Part shown: positions 1 to 8,509 of the stretch, one piece after another
Layout of the letters: each line of letters begins with the position of its first letter
Position numbering within the stretch: the stretch's first letter is position 1
Source: Methylobacterium sp. CB376
GTDB lineage: Bacteria; Pseudomonadota; Alphaproteobacteria; Rhizobiales; Beijerinckiaceae
DNA length: 64,000 nucleotides
Direction of reading: 5' to 3'
Assembly: GCF_029714205.1 (NCBI RefSeq)
Contig: NZ_CP121648.1
Coordinates: forward strand, 7,107,501 to 7,171,500
Made by a program: the position numbers and the translations under genes
The notes under the pieces: generated by a model
Databases searched by the model: none
What the model was told of the DNA's origin: nothing
What the model saw: the letters and a program-made list of their open reading frames with translations, nothing else

Positions 1-309
1 CCGCTCATCGGCGACCCCGTCGCGGGGACCGGCACCTTCGTGTGGTGGGTGCCCTCCCCGATCGTGCCGCGGCTGGCCTACGGCCTGCCGCAGCTGGCGA
101 TCCGCCGGGCGGACGGGCGCCTCCTCGAGAACACCGACATCCTCCCGGACGTCGCGGTGCCCTCCGACCCCACCGCCTGGGCGGAGGGCCGCGACCCGCA
201 GCTCGAGGCCGCGGTGGCGGCCCTGCTCGGTGCCGGGGGCGCCGCCTGCGGGCCGGCCCCGGCGGCGAACGCCGCCATCGCCGCGCCGGAACCGCGCACC
301 ACGCCCTGA
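1..309 (+). CDS. C-terminal end of an S41/tricorn-type serine protease (partial)
   Basis: The reading frame is open from the first base, so the gene begins before the window; 102 residues are visible. The segment PQLAIRRADGRLLEN, then ILPDVAV, then EGRDPQLEAAVAALL resembles the extreme C-terminus of tricorn-like S41 peptidases, where a conserved 'ENTxxxPD' strand and a 'GxDPQLExAV' helix close the catalytic domain. The catalytic serine would lie upstream, outside the window. The last 25 residues are Ala/Pro-rich and probably disordered. The family call rests on this short tail only, so another PDZ/S41-like protease is possible. It converges on the helicase gene across a repeat-bearing gap. 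Confidence 0.5.
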   Translation, partial: PLIGDPVAGTGTFVWWVPSPIVPRLAYGLPQLAIRRADGRLLENTDILPDVAVPSDPTAWAEGRDPQLEAAVAALLGAGGAACGPAPAANAAIAAPEPRTTP

Positions 310-372
310 CTGGGCGCGGCGAGCGCCGGATCGTCGGCCCCCTCATGCGCGAACGGCCCGCGCTCAGCCGGT

Positions 373-449
373 GAGCGCGGGCCGCCAAGAGCGCAGGCCG
401 CCAAGAGCGCGGGCCGCCAAGAGCGCGGGCCGCCAAGAGCGCGGGCTGC
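373..449. repeat. 16-bp tandem repeat, about 4.8 copies
   Basis: The unit GAGCGCGGGCCGCCAA repeats at 373, 389, 405 and 421 (the copy at 389 has one A for G), followed by a partial fifth copy. It lies in the gap between two convergent genes and has no reading-frame role. It is one of many short tandem repeats in this window. Confidence 0.9.
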
Positions 450-492
450 GACGCGCGCGGCGGGCCGGGACGGCCCGGCGGTTCCGGAGATT

Positions 493-1992
493 TCAGCGCG
501 GCGCGCGGTCGAGCCAGCCGATCGAGCGGCCGTCCTGGCCGCCCTGGGCCGGGCGGGCGTGGTCGCGGCGCTGCGGCTGCCCCTGCCGGTGGTTCGGGCC
601 CTCGGCGCGGTGATGCGCGGGGCGCGCATCCTGACCCTGCCGGGCGGGACGCCCGTCCTGGTTGGTGCGGGCCTGGCGCCCGTCCTGGCCCTGGCGCGCG
701 GGGCGCGGCCGCGCCTCCGCCGGGCGTCCGCCCTGCGTCTGCGGCGGGCGGCCGCCCTGGGGCCGGCCGGGACGCTGGCCCCGCGGCCCGGGCTGGCGCC
801 GGTCGCGCTCGGCCTCGGCCTCGGCCACCGCGGCCTCCTGGCGGCTCGGGGGCACGAAGCCCTCCGGGATCGCCATCTCGGGCACCTTCTGGCGGGTCAG
901 GCGCTCGATGTCGCGCAGATAGGCGCGCTCCTCGTCGTTGCAGAACGAGATGGCGAGCCCGTCCGCCCCGGCGCGGGCCGTGCGGCCGATCCGGTGGACA
1001 TAGGCCTCCGGCACGTTCGGCAGGTCGAAATTCACCACGTGGCTGACGCCCTCGACGTCGATGCCGCGGGCCGCGATGTCGGTGGCGACGAGCACCCGGC
1101 AGATTCCAGCCCGGAAGGCCGCCAGCGCCCGCTCGCGCTGGGGCTGGGACTTGTTGCCGTGGATCGCCGCCGAGCCGATGCCGGCCTTCTCCAGGCCGCG
1201 CACGACGCGGTCGGCGCCGTGCTTGGTGCGGGTGAAGACCAGCACGCGGTCGATCGACGCGTCGCGCAGGATTGTGGCCAGCAGCGCCTGCTTGGCGCCG
1301 GTGGGGACGTGGACGACCCGCTGCTCCACGCGCTCGGCCGTGGTGGCGACCGGGGTCACCGCCACCTGCACCGGGTCGCGCAGGTACTGGGCCGCCAGCG
1401 TGGCGATGTTCCTCGGCATGGTGGCCGAGAAGAACAGGCTCTGGCGCGCCTTCGGCAGCAGGGTGACGATGCGCTTCAGCGCGTGGATGAAGCCCAGATC
1501 GAGCATCTGGTCGGCCTCGTCGAGGACGAGGTACTCGACGGCGTCGAGGCTGAGCGAGCGGCGGTCGATCAGGTCGAGGAGCCGGCCCGGGGTCGCGACC
1601 AGGATGTCGACGCCGTTCGCCAGCGCCCGCTCCTGGCGGCCGATGGTGACGCCGCCGAACACGACCGTGGTCGAGAAGGGCAGGAACTTGCCGTAATCGC
1701 CGAAGCTCTCGGCGATCTGGCTGGCGAGCTCCCGGGTCGGCGAGAGCACGAGGACGCGGCAGCCGCGGCGGGGCGCGCGGCGCTGCGGCGTCTCGCTGGC
1801 GAGCCGGTGCAGGATCGGGAGCGCGAAGGCGGCGGTCTTGCCGGTGCCGGTCTGGGCGATGCCGCAGAGGTCGCGGCCCGCCATCGCCTGCGGCACGGCC
1901 TGGGCCTGGATCGGGGTCGGCGTGACGTAGCCGGTCTCGGCGAGCGCCTTCAGGATGGGCGCCGCCAGGCCGAAATCAACGAATTGAGTCAA
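493..1992 (-). CDS. DEAD-box ATP-dependent RNA helicase (RhlE-like)
   Basis: The 499-residue product is a cytoplasmic RNA helicase of the kind used in ribosome assembly, RNA turnover and cold adaptation. All core motifs are visible in order: Q motif near residues 24-30, Walker A AQTGTGKT (46-53), PTRELA, TPGR, DEAD (158-161), SAT (189-191), RGIDVEG and HRIGRTARAG. After the two RecA-like domains comes a basic Gln/Arg/Gly-rich tail with repeated RxxRQGQDGR-like units, typical of RhlE-type proteins and likely to bind RNA. The start is a TTG codon; it is chosen because the protein then begins MTQFxDFGLA, the usual start of alphaproteobacterial homologues, although no strong Shine-Dalgarno sequence precedes it. 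Confidence 0.93.
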   Translation of the reverse strand: MTQFVDFGLAAPILKALAETGYVTPTPIQAQAVPQAMAGRDLCGIAQTGTGKTAAFALPILHRLASETPQRRAPRRGCRVLVLSPTRELASQIAESFGDYGKFLPFSTTVVFGGVTIGRQERALANGVDILVATPGRLLDLIDRRSLSLDAVEYLVLDEADQMLDLGFIHALKRIVTLLPKARQSLFFSATMPRNIATLAAQYLRDPVQVAVTPVATTAERVEQRVVHVPTGAKQALLATILRDASIDRVLVFTRTKHGADRVVRGLEKAGIGSAAIHGNKSQPQRERALAAFRAGICRVLVATDIAARGIDVEGVSHVVNFDLPNVPEAYVHRIGRTARAGADGLAISFCNDEERAYLRDIERLTRQKVPEMAIPEGFVPPSRQEAAVAEAEAERDRRQPGPRGQRPGRPQGGRPPQTQGGRPAEARPRPARQGQDGRQARTNQDGRPARQGQDARPAHHRAEGPNHRQGQPQRRDHARPAQGGQDGRSIGWLDRAPR

Positions 1993-2323
1993 GGTGAAAC
2001 ACGCTTTCGGGAAGCAGCGGGATCGCCCAGGCGGGTGCGCGCGGCACCGCGATCGCGATCCTTCGGTCTGGGGTGGGAAGCCCGCGTGATGGAGCCGCCC
2101 GGAGGGTCAAGCGATCGACGAGAGGGCCGGGCCTGCCGCGCGAATGCGGGCCAATCCGTCACGCAGCCCTCTCAGGCGGGCCGGAACGGCCGCTGACGCT
2201 GCAGCCCCGATATGGCGTTGTGCGGGTGCGAAGTCAATCCGCCGGACCGGGCTTCTCGTCCCGCACCCACTTGTCGTCCCGCACCCACTTGCGGCCCGGC
2301 CGCGGCGGCGCTTCACTGCCGGC
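1993..2323. other. 331-bp divergent intergenic region
   Basis: This gap separates the divergent helicase and nitronate monooxygenase genes and must hold both promoters. I see no convincing protein gene in it. It contains the 18-bp direct duplication at 2256-2291. A TTGACC-like hexamer lies on the minus strand at 2105-2110, but no matching -10 box follows, so I do not call a promoter. Confidence 0.5.
2256..2291. repeat. 18-bp perfect tandem duplication
   Basis: TCGTCCCGCACCCACTTG occurs twice back to back, at 2256-2273 and 2274-2291, about 35 bases before the ATG of the following gene. It may change the 5' leader length between strains. Confidence 0.9.
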
Positions 2324-3403
2324 ATGTCCGCGCCCCACCCCGCCCTCGCCCGCGCGCAGGATTTCTGCGCCCGCTACGGCCTGCGCCTGCCGATCCTGCT
2401 GGCGCCGATGGCCGGCGCCTGCCCGCCCTCCCTGTCGATCGCCGTGGCGGAGGCGGGCGGGCTCGGCGCCTGCGGCGCCCTGCTGATGCCGCCCGCCGCC
2501 ATCCTGGCCTGGGCGGCGGAGGTGCGGGCGGGCACCCGCGGGCCGTTCCAGCTCAACCTCTGGATCCCCGACCCGCCGCCCCGCCGCGACCCGGAGCACG
2601 AGGCGCGCCTGCGCGGCTTCCTCGGCGGTTTCGGCCCCGCCGTGCCGCCGGAGGCGGGCGACGCGGCGCCCCCCGACTTCGCCGCCCAGTGCGAGGCGTT
2701 CCTGGAGGCCGCGCCGCCCATCGTCTCCTCGGTGATGGGCCTCTACCCGCCCGCCTTCGTGGCGCGCCTGAAGCACCGGGGCATCGCCTGGTGGGCGAAC
2801 GTCTCGACCGTGGCCGAGGCCCTCGCGGCCGAGGCGGCCGGCGCCGACGCGGTGGTGGTCCAGGGCGCCGAGGCCGGCGGGCATCGCGGCTGCTTCGAGG
2901 CGGGGAGCGCCGAGGCCGGGATGGTCGGCACGATGGCGCTCGTGCCGGCGGTGGCCGACGCGGTGCGGATCCCGGTCGTCGCCACCGGCGGCATCGCGGA
3001 GGCGCGGGGCGCCGCGGCGGCGCTCCTCCTCGGGGCGAGCGCCGTCCAGATCGGCACCGGCTTCCTGCGCTGCCCGGAGGCGAGGCTCAGCCCCGCCTGG
3101 GCCGAGGGGCTCGCGCGGGCGCGGCCGGAGGACACGCGCGTGGCCCGGGTCTTCAGCGGCCGGGCCGGGCGCAGCCTCGCCACCGCCTACGTGGCGGCCG
3201 CGACCGCCCCCGACGCGCCGGCGCCCGCGCCGTACCCGGTGCAGCGCGCCCTCACCCGGGCCATGCGCGAGGCCGCGACCCGGGAGGGCGACCTCGCGCG
3301 GATGCAGGCCTGGGCCGGGCAGGCGGCCGGCTTCGCGCGGGCCGAGCCCGCCGGCCGGGTCGTGGCGGAGATCTGGGAGGGGATGCGGGCGCTCCTGCGC
3401 TGA
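2324..3403 (+). CDS. Nitronate monooxygenase-family flavoprotein
   Basis: The 359-residue product is a TIM-barrel FMN enzyme of the 2-nitropropane dioxygenase/nitronate monooxygenase family, which oxidises alkyl nitronates such as propionate 3-nitronate. Visible signatures are APMAG near residues 27-31 at the N-terminal strand, QGAEAGGHRG (180-189) carrying the family's active-site His (H187), TGGI (221-224), and GASAVQIGT (237-245), the last two forming the FMN phosphate site. The open frame runs further upstream, but the ATG at 2324 is chosen because homology-like sequence starts there and the upstream part is low-complexity. It ends six bases before the convergent MFS gene. The physiological substrate cannot be read from the sequence. 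Confidence 0.85.
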   Translation: MSAPHPALARAQDFCARYGLRLPILLAPMAGACPPSLSIAVAEAGGLGACGALLMPPAAILAWAAEVRAGTRGPFQLNLWIPDPPPRRDPEHEARLRGFLGGFGPAVPPEAGDAAPPDFAAQCEAFLEAAPPIVSSVMGLYPPAFVARLKHRGIAWWANVSTVAEALAAEAAGADAVVVQGAEAGGHRGCFEAGSAEAGMVGTMALVPAVADAVRIPVVATGGIAEARGAAAALLLGASAVQIGTGFLRCPEARLSPAWAEGLARARPEDTRVARVFSGRAGRSLATAYVAAATAPDAPAPAPYPVQRALTRAMREAATREGDLARMQAWAGQAAGFARAEPAGRVVAEIWEGMRALLR

Positions 3404-3409
3404 GCGGCC

Positions 3410-4876
3410 CTACTCCGCCGCGGCGAGCGGGGTCGCGACCTCCTCCAGCGAGCGCCGCTCCGCCGCGACGCCCCAGATCCCCGCGACGATCCCGGCCGCG
3501 ATCATCAGGGCGGAGGCCGCGAGGTAGCCGCCGAGGATCGCCGACCGGGACTGCCCCTCGATCAGCACCCCGAACAGGGCCGGCCCCGCCGCCCCGATCC
3601 CGGTGCCGACGGCGTAGAACACCGCGATGGCGAGCGCCCGGATCTCCAGGGGAAACACCTCGCTGACGGTCAGGTAGGCCGAACTCGCCGCCGCCGAGGC
3701 GAAGAAGAACACGGTCATCCAGCTCAGCGTGAGCGTGGTCGCGGTCAGCGCCTCCTGCTGGAACAGCACCCCGCTCAGGGCGAGCAGCACCCCCGAGATC
3801 CCGTAGGTCGCCGCGATCATCGGCTTGCGGCCGAGCGTGTCGAACAGCCGCCCGAGCACCACCGGCCCGAAGAAGTTGCCGGCCGCGAAGGGCAGGATGT
3901 ACCAGCCGACCGCCCCGGCCGGCACCTTGTAGAAGTCGATCAGGATCAACCCGTAGGTGAAGAAGATCGCGTTGTAGAAGAAGGCCTGGGCGGACATCAG
4001 GGCGAGCCCGACCCCCGCGCGCCGGCGATAGCGGGCGAGCGTCCGGAAGACCTCGGAGAGCGGCGTGTGCCGGCGCTGGCGCAGGCGCGCCGTCCGGAAC
4101 GGCCCCTCGCTCAGAACGTGCCCCTCGGCGCGGAACCGCGCCTCGATCCCGGCCACCACGGCCTCGGCCTCGGCGGCGCGGCCATGGGTCATCAGCCAGC
4201 GCGGGCTCTCGGGGATCCAGGTGCGCAGGAGCAGGATGACGAGGCCGAGCGCCGCGCCGAGCAGGAAGGCCGCCCGCCAGCCGTGATCGGGGCCGAACAG
4301 GGAGGGATCGAGCACGATCAGGGAGGCCCCCGCCCCCAGCACGGCGCCGAGCCAGAACGAGCCGTTGATGACGAGGTCGGTCCAGCCGCGGGCGCGGGCC
4401 GGGATCAGTTCCTGGATGGTCGAGTTGATCGCCGTGTACTCGCCGCCGATCCCGGCCCCCGTGAGGAACCGGAACAGGCAGAAGCTCCAGAGGTCCCAGG
4501 AGAAGCCGGTGGCGGCGGTGGCCGCGAGGTAGACCGCGAGCGTGACGAAGAACAGCTTCTTGCGCCCGAGCCGGTCGGTGAGCCAGCCGAACCCCACCGC
4601 CCCCAGCACGGCGCCGGCGAGGTAGCTCGACGTGGCGAGCCCGATCTCCGCATTGCTGAAGCGCAGGGTCGGGCTGTCGCGCAGGGCCCCGGCGAGCGCG
4701 CCCGCGAGCGTCACCTCCAGCCCGTCGAGGATCCAGGTGATGCCGAGGGCCAGCACCACCAGGGTGTGGAACCGGCCCCAGGGCAGCCGGTCGAGCCGGG
4801 AGGAGACGTCGGTCTCGATGATCTCGCCGTCGCGGGACGGCGCGGATCGTGTCGCTGCGTGCGTGGTCATCGGCAT
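3410..4876 (-). CDS. MFS transporter, sugar-porter-like (12 TM)
   Basis: The 488-residue protein is a proton-coupled or facilitative transporter of the major facilitator superfamily in the inner membrane. Twelve hydrophobic segments are apparent. The loop 2-3 signature appears as LTDRLGRKKLFF and its half-repeat as GRLFDTLGRKPM. The motif PESPRWLMTHGR after TM6 is typical of the sugar-porter/metabolite:H+ symporter families. The annotated frame reaches far upstream, but MPMTTHAA at 4876 (or the second Met at 4870) is the plausible start, since the upstream part is a shadow of the neighbouring protease gene. The transported substrate is not identifiable from sequence. Confidence 0.85.
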   Translation of the reverse strand: MPMTTHAATRSAPSRDGEIIETDVSSRLDRLPWGRFHTLVVLALGITWILDGLEVTLAGALAGALRDSPTLRFSNAEIGLATSSYLAGAVLGAVGFGWLTDRLGRKKLFFVTLAVYLAATAATGFSWDLWSFCLFRFLTGAGIGGEYTAINSTIQELIPARARGWTDLVINGSFWLGAVLGAGASLIVLDPSLFGPDHGWRAAFLLGAALGLVILLLRTWIPESPRWLMTHGRAAEAEAVVAGIEARFRAEGHVLSEGPFRTARLRQRRHTPLSEVFRTLARYRRRAGVGLALMSAQAFFYNAIFFTYGLILIDFYKVPAGAVGWYILPFAAGNFFGPVVLGRLFDTLGRKPMIAATYGISGVLLALSGVLFQQEALTATTLTLSWMTVFFFASAAASSAYLTVSEVFPLEIRALAIAVFYAVGTGIGAAGPALFGVLIEGQSRSAILGGYLAASALMIAAGIVAGIWGVAAERRSLEEVATPLAAAE

Positions 4877-4932
4877 CCGGGGGCAGGCGCTGTCCCGACC
4901 AGATAGGGCCGCCGCGCCGCGCTGCGACCGCG

Positions 4933-5844
4933 TCAGCGCCGGGCCATCTCGTCGAGCACCGGCGCGAAGGCGGCCGCGGCGACGCCGAAGCCGAGATGGG
5001 CCCGGACGGCGTTGCCGACCCGCTCGCCCCCGCCCACGGCGGTGTGGATGCCGACCAGGGCGGCCGTCCCGTCCGGCTCCAGGAGGAGGACGGGGGCGCC
5101 GGATTCGCCCGAGCCGGAATCGCACAGGTCCGTCAGTTGCCCGGGGGCCGGCACGTCGATCCGCGCCGAGCAGCCGCGGTGGATCACCGGCAGGTAGGGG
5201 CGGTCGAAGGCGTAGCCCGCCACCGCGACCACGGCCCCCTGCCGGCTCCCGGGCAGGTCGGCCCCCGGCAGGAGGCGCCAGGGCACCGGCTTCACGCCGT
5301 CGAGCGCCTCCCTGAGGGTGATGACGGCCCAATCGTGCCGGATCATCTCCTGGGTGATCGGGCGGGGACCGGGCCGGGTCGCCCGCTCCAGGGCGAGGCC
5401 GGGGGCGATCCGCAGATCCTGGGCCACCGCGTGCCCGCCGAAGCGGTCGCGGGCCTGGCCCGCCACGAAGTGGACCTGGTGCGGCTTCACGTAGCCGCCG
5501 ATCCGGTCGTCGAACAGGCAATGGGCGGCGGTGAGGACGAGCCGGGGCGCCACCAGGGTGCCGGTGCAATGGCCGTGATGGGCCGGCCCGGTGACGACGT
5601 TGACGCGCCCGATGGCGGTGAAGGGCCAGGCGGTCGGTTCGAGCGGCACGCGCCGGTCGGTCCGCGCCGGCTCCTGCTGCGCGAGGACCGGCAGGGCCGG
5701 CAGAAGGGCGACCAGAAGGGCGCCCAGAAGGGCCCCCGGAAGGGCTCCGGGGCGGGCGCGGAGGCATCGACGCAGCAAGGGCCATCTCCTGCAGAGCCGG
5801 CCCCGGAGGGGCGCCAGCCCGTTCGGGTCCGTCATCGGGCCCAT
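4933..5844 (-). CDS. Exported trypsin-like serine protease (S1 family)
   Basis: The 303-residue protein has a basic N-terminus, a hydrophobic core at about residues 33-54 and a probable signal-peptidase site after PVLAQ, so it should act in the periplasm or outside. The chymotrypsin-fold triad is readable: His108 in LTAAHC, Asp171 in HDWAVITL and Ser248 in GSGESGAP. The serine motif reads GESGA rather than the usual GDSGG, so the oxyanion-hole neighbourhood is slightly altered. Cys92 and Cys109 likely form the conserved disulfide around the catalytic His. The hydrophobic core of the signal is built from a 12-bp DNA repeat encoding GALL-type units. The start could also be the Met four codons further in. 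Confidence 0.85.
   Translation of the reverse strand: MGPMTDPNGLAPLRGRLCRRWPLLRRCLRARPGALPGALLGALLVALLPALPVLAQQEPARTDRRVPLEPTAWPFTAIGRVNVVTGPAHHGHCTGTLVAPRLVLTAAHCLFDDRIGGYVKPHQVHFVAGQARDRFGGHAVAQDLRIAPGLALERATRPGPRPITQEMIRHDWAVITLREALDGVKPVPWRLLPGADLPGSRQGAVVAVAGYAFDRPYLPVIHRGCSARIDVPAPGQLTDLCDSGSGESGAPVLLLEPDGTAALVGIHTAVGGGERVGNAVRAHLGFGVAAAAFAPVLDEMARR
5701..5748. repeat. 12-bp tandem repeat (4 units) encoding the signal-peptide core
   Basis: The unit CAGAAGGGCGMC repeats at 5701, 5713, 5725 and 5737 with small changes. On the coding (minus) strand it encodes successive four-residue hydrophobic units (GALP, GALL, GALL, VALL) inside the signal peptide of the trypsin-like protease. Copy-number change would keep the frame and alter the length of the hydrophobic core. 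Confidence 0.85.
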
Positions 5845-5896
5845 CCTGGCCGATTCCCGCGACGGTCCGCCTGCGGCCCCCGCCGCGGCGGCGGGA

Positions 5897-5945
5897 GCGC
5901 CGCGGCGGGGGAGCGCCGCGGCGGGGGAGCGCCGCGGCGGGGGGA
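5897..5945. repeat. 16-bp tandem repeat, three units
   Basis: GCGCCGCGGCGGGGGA repeats at 5897 and 5913, with a 17-bp variant at 5929 and a partial fourth copy after it. It lies between the protease start and the end of the Ldh-family gene, in untranslated DNA. Confidence 0.9.
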
Positions 5946-5965
5946 GCGCCGCGGGAGGCGGCCGC

Positions 5966-7042
5966 TCAGCCGCGATACGTCTCTCCGTCGAGCCCGTGCG
6001 GCCGGCCGGCCTCGAGGAGCGTCGCCCAGACCGGGTCGGGCAGCGGCACGCCCTCGGCGAGGCGCTGCGCCCGCGTGCGGCGCTCGGGCTCGCCGGGGAG
6101 CAGCACCTCGCCCCCCTGCGCGGCCGGGCGGGCGCTCTTGAAGAAGTCGAGATAGGTGCGGGTCTCGGTCGCGACCGCGTCCGCCGAGCCGAAGGCCTCC
6201 GGCGTCATGTAGATCGACAGCATGCCGTTGCAGAAGCGCTTCGGGCCGGGGCCGGCCGTGCCCGAGCCGGTGAGCGCCCCGGCCAGCAATTCGCACATCA
6301 GCGCGAGGCCGGAGCCCTTGTGCTCGCCGAAGGCCCGGATCGCCCCCGTCCCGCGCCGGTTGTCGCGCTCCGCCGTGCCGTCGTAGGGGCCGAAGAGCGT
6401 GCGCGGGTCCTGGCTCGGGCGCCCGTCCGGCTCGATCAGCACGCCCTCGGGCAGGGGCTTGCCCCCCTGCGAGGCCACCAGCACCTTGCCCTCGGCCACC
6501 GCCGAGGTCGCGAAGTCGAGGATGATCGGCTCGCCCCCGGCGACCGGGAACCCCGCCGCGAAGGGGGCGGTCGAGTAGCGCCGGTCGACCGAGCCGAACG
6601 GGGCGACGAGCAGGCTGCCCGCCACGTTGACGAAATGCACCGAGACGAGGCCCGCCGCCGCCGCCTGCTCGGCCCACTCGCCGATCCGCCCGAGATGCCC
6701 GGCATGGCGCAGGGCCACGATGGCGACCCCGTTCGCCCGGGCCCGGGCGATGCCGAGGTCCGTCGCGAAGGGACCGGCGGTCTGGCCGAAGCCGTAATGC
6801 GCGTCGATCAGCGCGAAGGCCGGAGTGTCGCTCACCACCTCCGGGGTCCGGCCGGCCACGACCTCGCCCTCGCGCAACCACGCGACGTAGCGGGGCACGC
6901 GAATCACCCCGTGGCTGTCATGGCCCGTGAGGTTCGCGGCGACGAGGTAGCGCCCGATCCGCTCCGCCTCCTCCGGCGCGCAGCCCTCCCCGATGAAGAT
7001 GTCGCGGACGAAGGCGGTCAGGCCGGCGGCGGCGATGCGCAT
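5966..7042 (-). CDS. Ldh-family NAD(P)-dependent oxidoreductase (malate/lactate dehydrogenase type 2)
   Basis: The 358-residue product belongs to the Ldh_2 superfamily (YlbC/YiaK-type), soluble NAD(P)H-dependent 2-oxoacid or imine reductases unrelated to classical lactate dehydrogenase. Typical blocks are GHDSHGVIRVPRY (residues 40-52), RHAGHLGRIGEWA (112-124) with the probable catalytic His, the N139-V-A-G cofactor segment, STAPFAAG and HKGSGLALM (241-249). The ATG at 7042 is preceded by GGGAGG at a proper distance, which decides the start against the much longer open frame. It is divergent from the ABC transporter operon, so a shared role in amino-acid or hydroxyacid catabolism is possible but unproven. 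Confidence 0.88.
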   Translation of the reverse strand: MRIAAAGLTAFVRDIFIGEGCAPEEAERIGRYLVAANLTGHDSHGVIRVPRYVAWLREGEVVAGRTPEVVSDTPAFALIDAHYGFGQTAGPFATDLGIARARANGVAIVALRHAGHLGRIGEWAEQAAAAGLVSVHFVNVAGSLLVAPFGSVDRRYSTAPFAAGFPVAGGEPIILDFATSAVAEGKVLVASQGGKPLPEGVLIEPDGRPSQDPRTLFGPYDGTAERDNRRGTGAIRAFGEHKGSGLALMCELLAGALTGSGTAGPGPKRFCNGMLSIYMTPEAFGSADAVATETRTYLDFFKSARPAAQGGEVLLPGEPERRTRAQRLAEGVPLPDPVWATLLEAGRPHGLDGETYRG

Positions 7043-7286
7043 GGGATCCTCCCGGAAACTCTTCTTGGCGGATGGCGAATAGCGAATGGCGAGGGGGGAT
7101 CCAAGCCGCGGCGGGATTTTTGCGGAATCCGGCGATGCCGGGCGCCCCGACCTGCCGCCCGCTTCCCCCTCACCGCACAGCATTCGCCACGCGTCCCGGC
7201 TCCGGGGCTGGACATGGCAGCGCTGCCGGTGTCCACTCCGCACCCACAACCGGGCCTCGAGACCGGAGCATTGGGAGGAAGACCTC

Positions 7287-8450
7287 ATGAGGACGACGCG
7301 TCGCGTTTTCCTGGGCGGCGCCGCATCCGCGGCGGTCGGAGCAGCGTTCCCCGGCGTGATCCGCTCGGCCTGCGCGCAGGGTGCCGGCGCGACGACGCGC
7401 ATCGGCATGGTGCTGCCGGTGACGGGGCCGGGCGCGGATGCCGGGCGCTTCGCGCTCAACGGCGCCAAGATCGCGCTGGAGGCGGTGAACAAGGCCGGCG
7501 GCGTGCTCGGCAAGCCGCTGGAGATCGTCACCGAGGACGACCAGACCACCAATCCGGGCGCGGTCCTGGCCTTCTCCAAGCTCGCCTCGCAGAGCGACCT
7601 CGTCGGGTTCCTGGGCTCGATCCGCTCGACCCAGAACCACGCCATGGCGCCCGACATCCTCAAGACCGGCAAGCCGGTCTGCTTCGGCGGCACCGACCCG
7701 GTGCTGACCCAGATGGGCAATCCCTGGCTGTTCCGCTTCCGGCCGAACGACAGCTACTCGGCCCGGGTGATCGCCGATTTCGGCGTCAACACTCTCTCCA
7801 AGAAGAAGTGGGCGGTGATCCACTCCACGGACGCGTTCGGCACCAGCGGCGCCAAGGCGCTCACCGAGGCGTTGGCCAAGGCGGGCGCGACGGTGGCCCT
7901 CGACCAGGGCTACTCGAACCAGAGCCAGGACTTCACGCCGGTCGTGCTGGCGATCCGCCAGTCGGGGGCCGAGGTGATCGGCTCCTACTTCACCTTCGAG
8001 AACGACCTCGGCATCTTCGCCCGGCAGTTGCGCCAGCTCGGGGTCACCGTGCCCTGGGTCGGCTCGCCCTCGATCGTCAACGTGACGGCGCTGAAGCTCG
8101 CCGGCCCCTCGCTGTTCGGCACCTACGGGGTGGCGGACTACGCCGAGGAATCGAGCGAGGCGGCGCGGGCCTTCGGCAAGGCCTACCGGGCGGTCACCAA
8201 GATCGCGCCCGACAACCAATCCTCCTGGACCTACGACGCCGTGACGGTGCTGGCCATGGCCATCAACAAGGCCGGGAAGACCGACCCGCAGGCGATCCGC
8301 GAGGCGCTCCTCTCCATCCGCGGCCACGAGGGGGCCGAGGGCACCTACAATTTCGACAAGAACGGCGACGGCCTGCACGGCTACAACGTCGTGAAGAACG
8401 ACAAGGGGTCGATCGTCTTCGACAAGCGGATCGACTTCAACCAGGGCTGA
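7287..8450 (+). CDS. livK: Branched-chain amino acid-type ABC transporter, periplasmic binding protein with Tat-like signal
   Basis: The 387-residue protein is a Leu/Ile/Val-type (Peripla_BP_6) solute receptor. The N-terminus reads TTRRVFLGGAAS followed by a hydrophobic stretch and a cleavage-like CAQG, which is a twin-arginine export signal, so it probably folds with or without cofactor before export. The mature part starts IGMVLPVTGPGA, the family's first strand, and EDDQTTNPG follows in the usual place. GGGAGG eight bases before the ATG at 7287 fixes the start. It heads a four-gene transport operon. Ligand choice (branched amino acids, urea, aromatics or others) cannot be decided; this family is broad. 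Confidence 0.9.
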   Translation: MRTTRRVFLGGAASAAVGAAFPGVIRSACAQGAGATTRIGMVLPVTGPGADAGRFALNGAKIALEAVNKAGGVLGKPLEIVTEDDQTTNPGAVLAFSKLASQSDLVGFLGSIRSTQNHAMAPDILKTGKPVCFGGTDPVLTQMGNPWLFRFRPNDSYSARVIADFGVNTLSKKKWAVIHSTDAFGTSGAKALTEALAKAGATVALDQGYSNQSQDFTPVVLAIRQSGAEVIGSYFTFENDLGIFARQLRQLGVTVPWVGSPSIVNVTALKLAGPSLFGTYGVADYAEESSEAARAFGKAYRAVTKIAPDNQSSWTYDAVTVLAMAINKAGKTDPQAIREALLSIRGHEGAEGTYNFDKNGDGLHGYNVVKNDKGSIVFDKRIDFNQG

Positions 8451-8461
8451 CCACCTCCGCC

Positions 8462-8481
8462 GGCCCGTCCCCGGACGGGCC
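8462..8481 (+). promoter_or_regulatory. Intercistronic stem-loop between binding-protein and permease genes
   Basis: GGCCCGTCC and GGACGGGCC form a perfect 9-bp inverted repeat separated by two bases, starting 12 bases after the receptor stop codon. There is no T-tract, so it is more likely an mRNA-stabilising or partial-termination structure that lets the receptor be made in excess over the membrane parts, as is known for other ABC operons. Confidence 0.5.
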
Positions 8482-8509
8482 TCCCCCCTCGCCGGCCCGG
8501 GCGGATCGC

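Noticed and set aside
2087..2110. TTGACC on the minus strand as the helicase promoter
   Set aside because: The -10 position is GC-rich and does not resemble TATAAT.
5591..8509. Long plus-strand frame upstream of livH in the same reading frame
   Set aside because: It crosses the Ldh-family and receptor genes in a non-coding frame; livH homology begins only at 8510.
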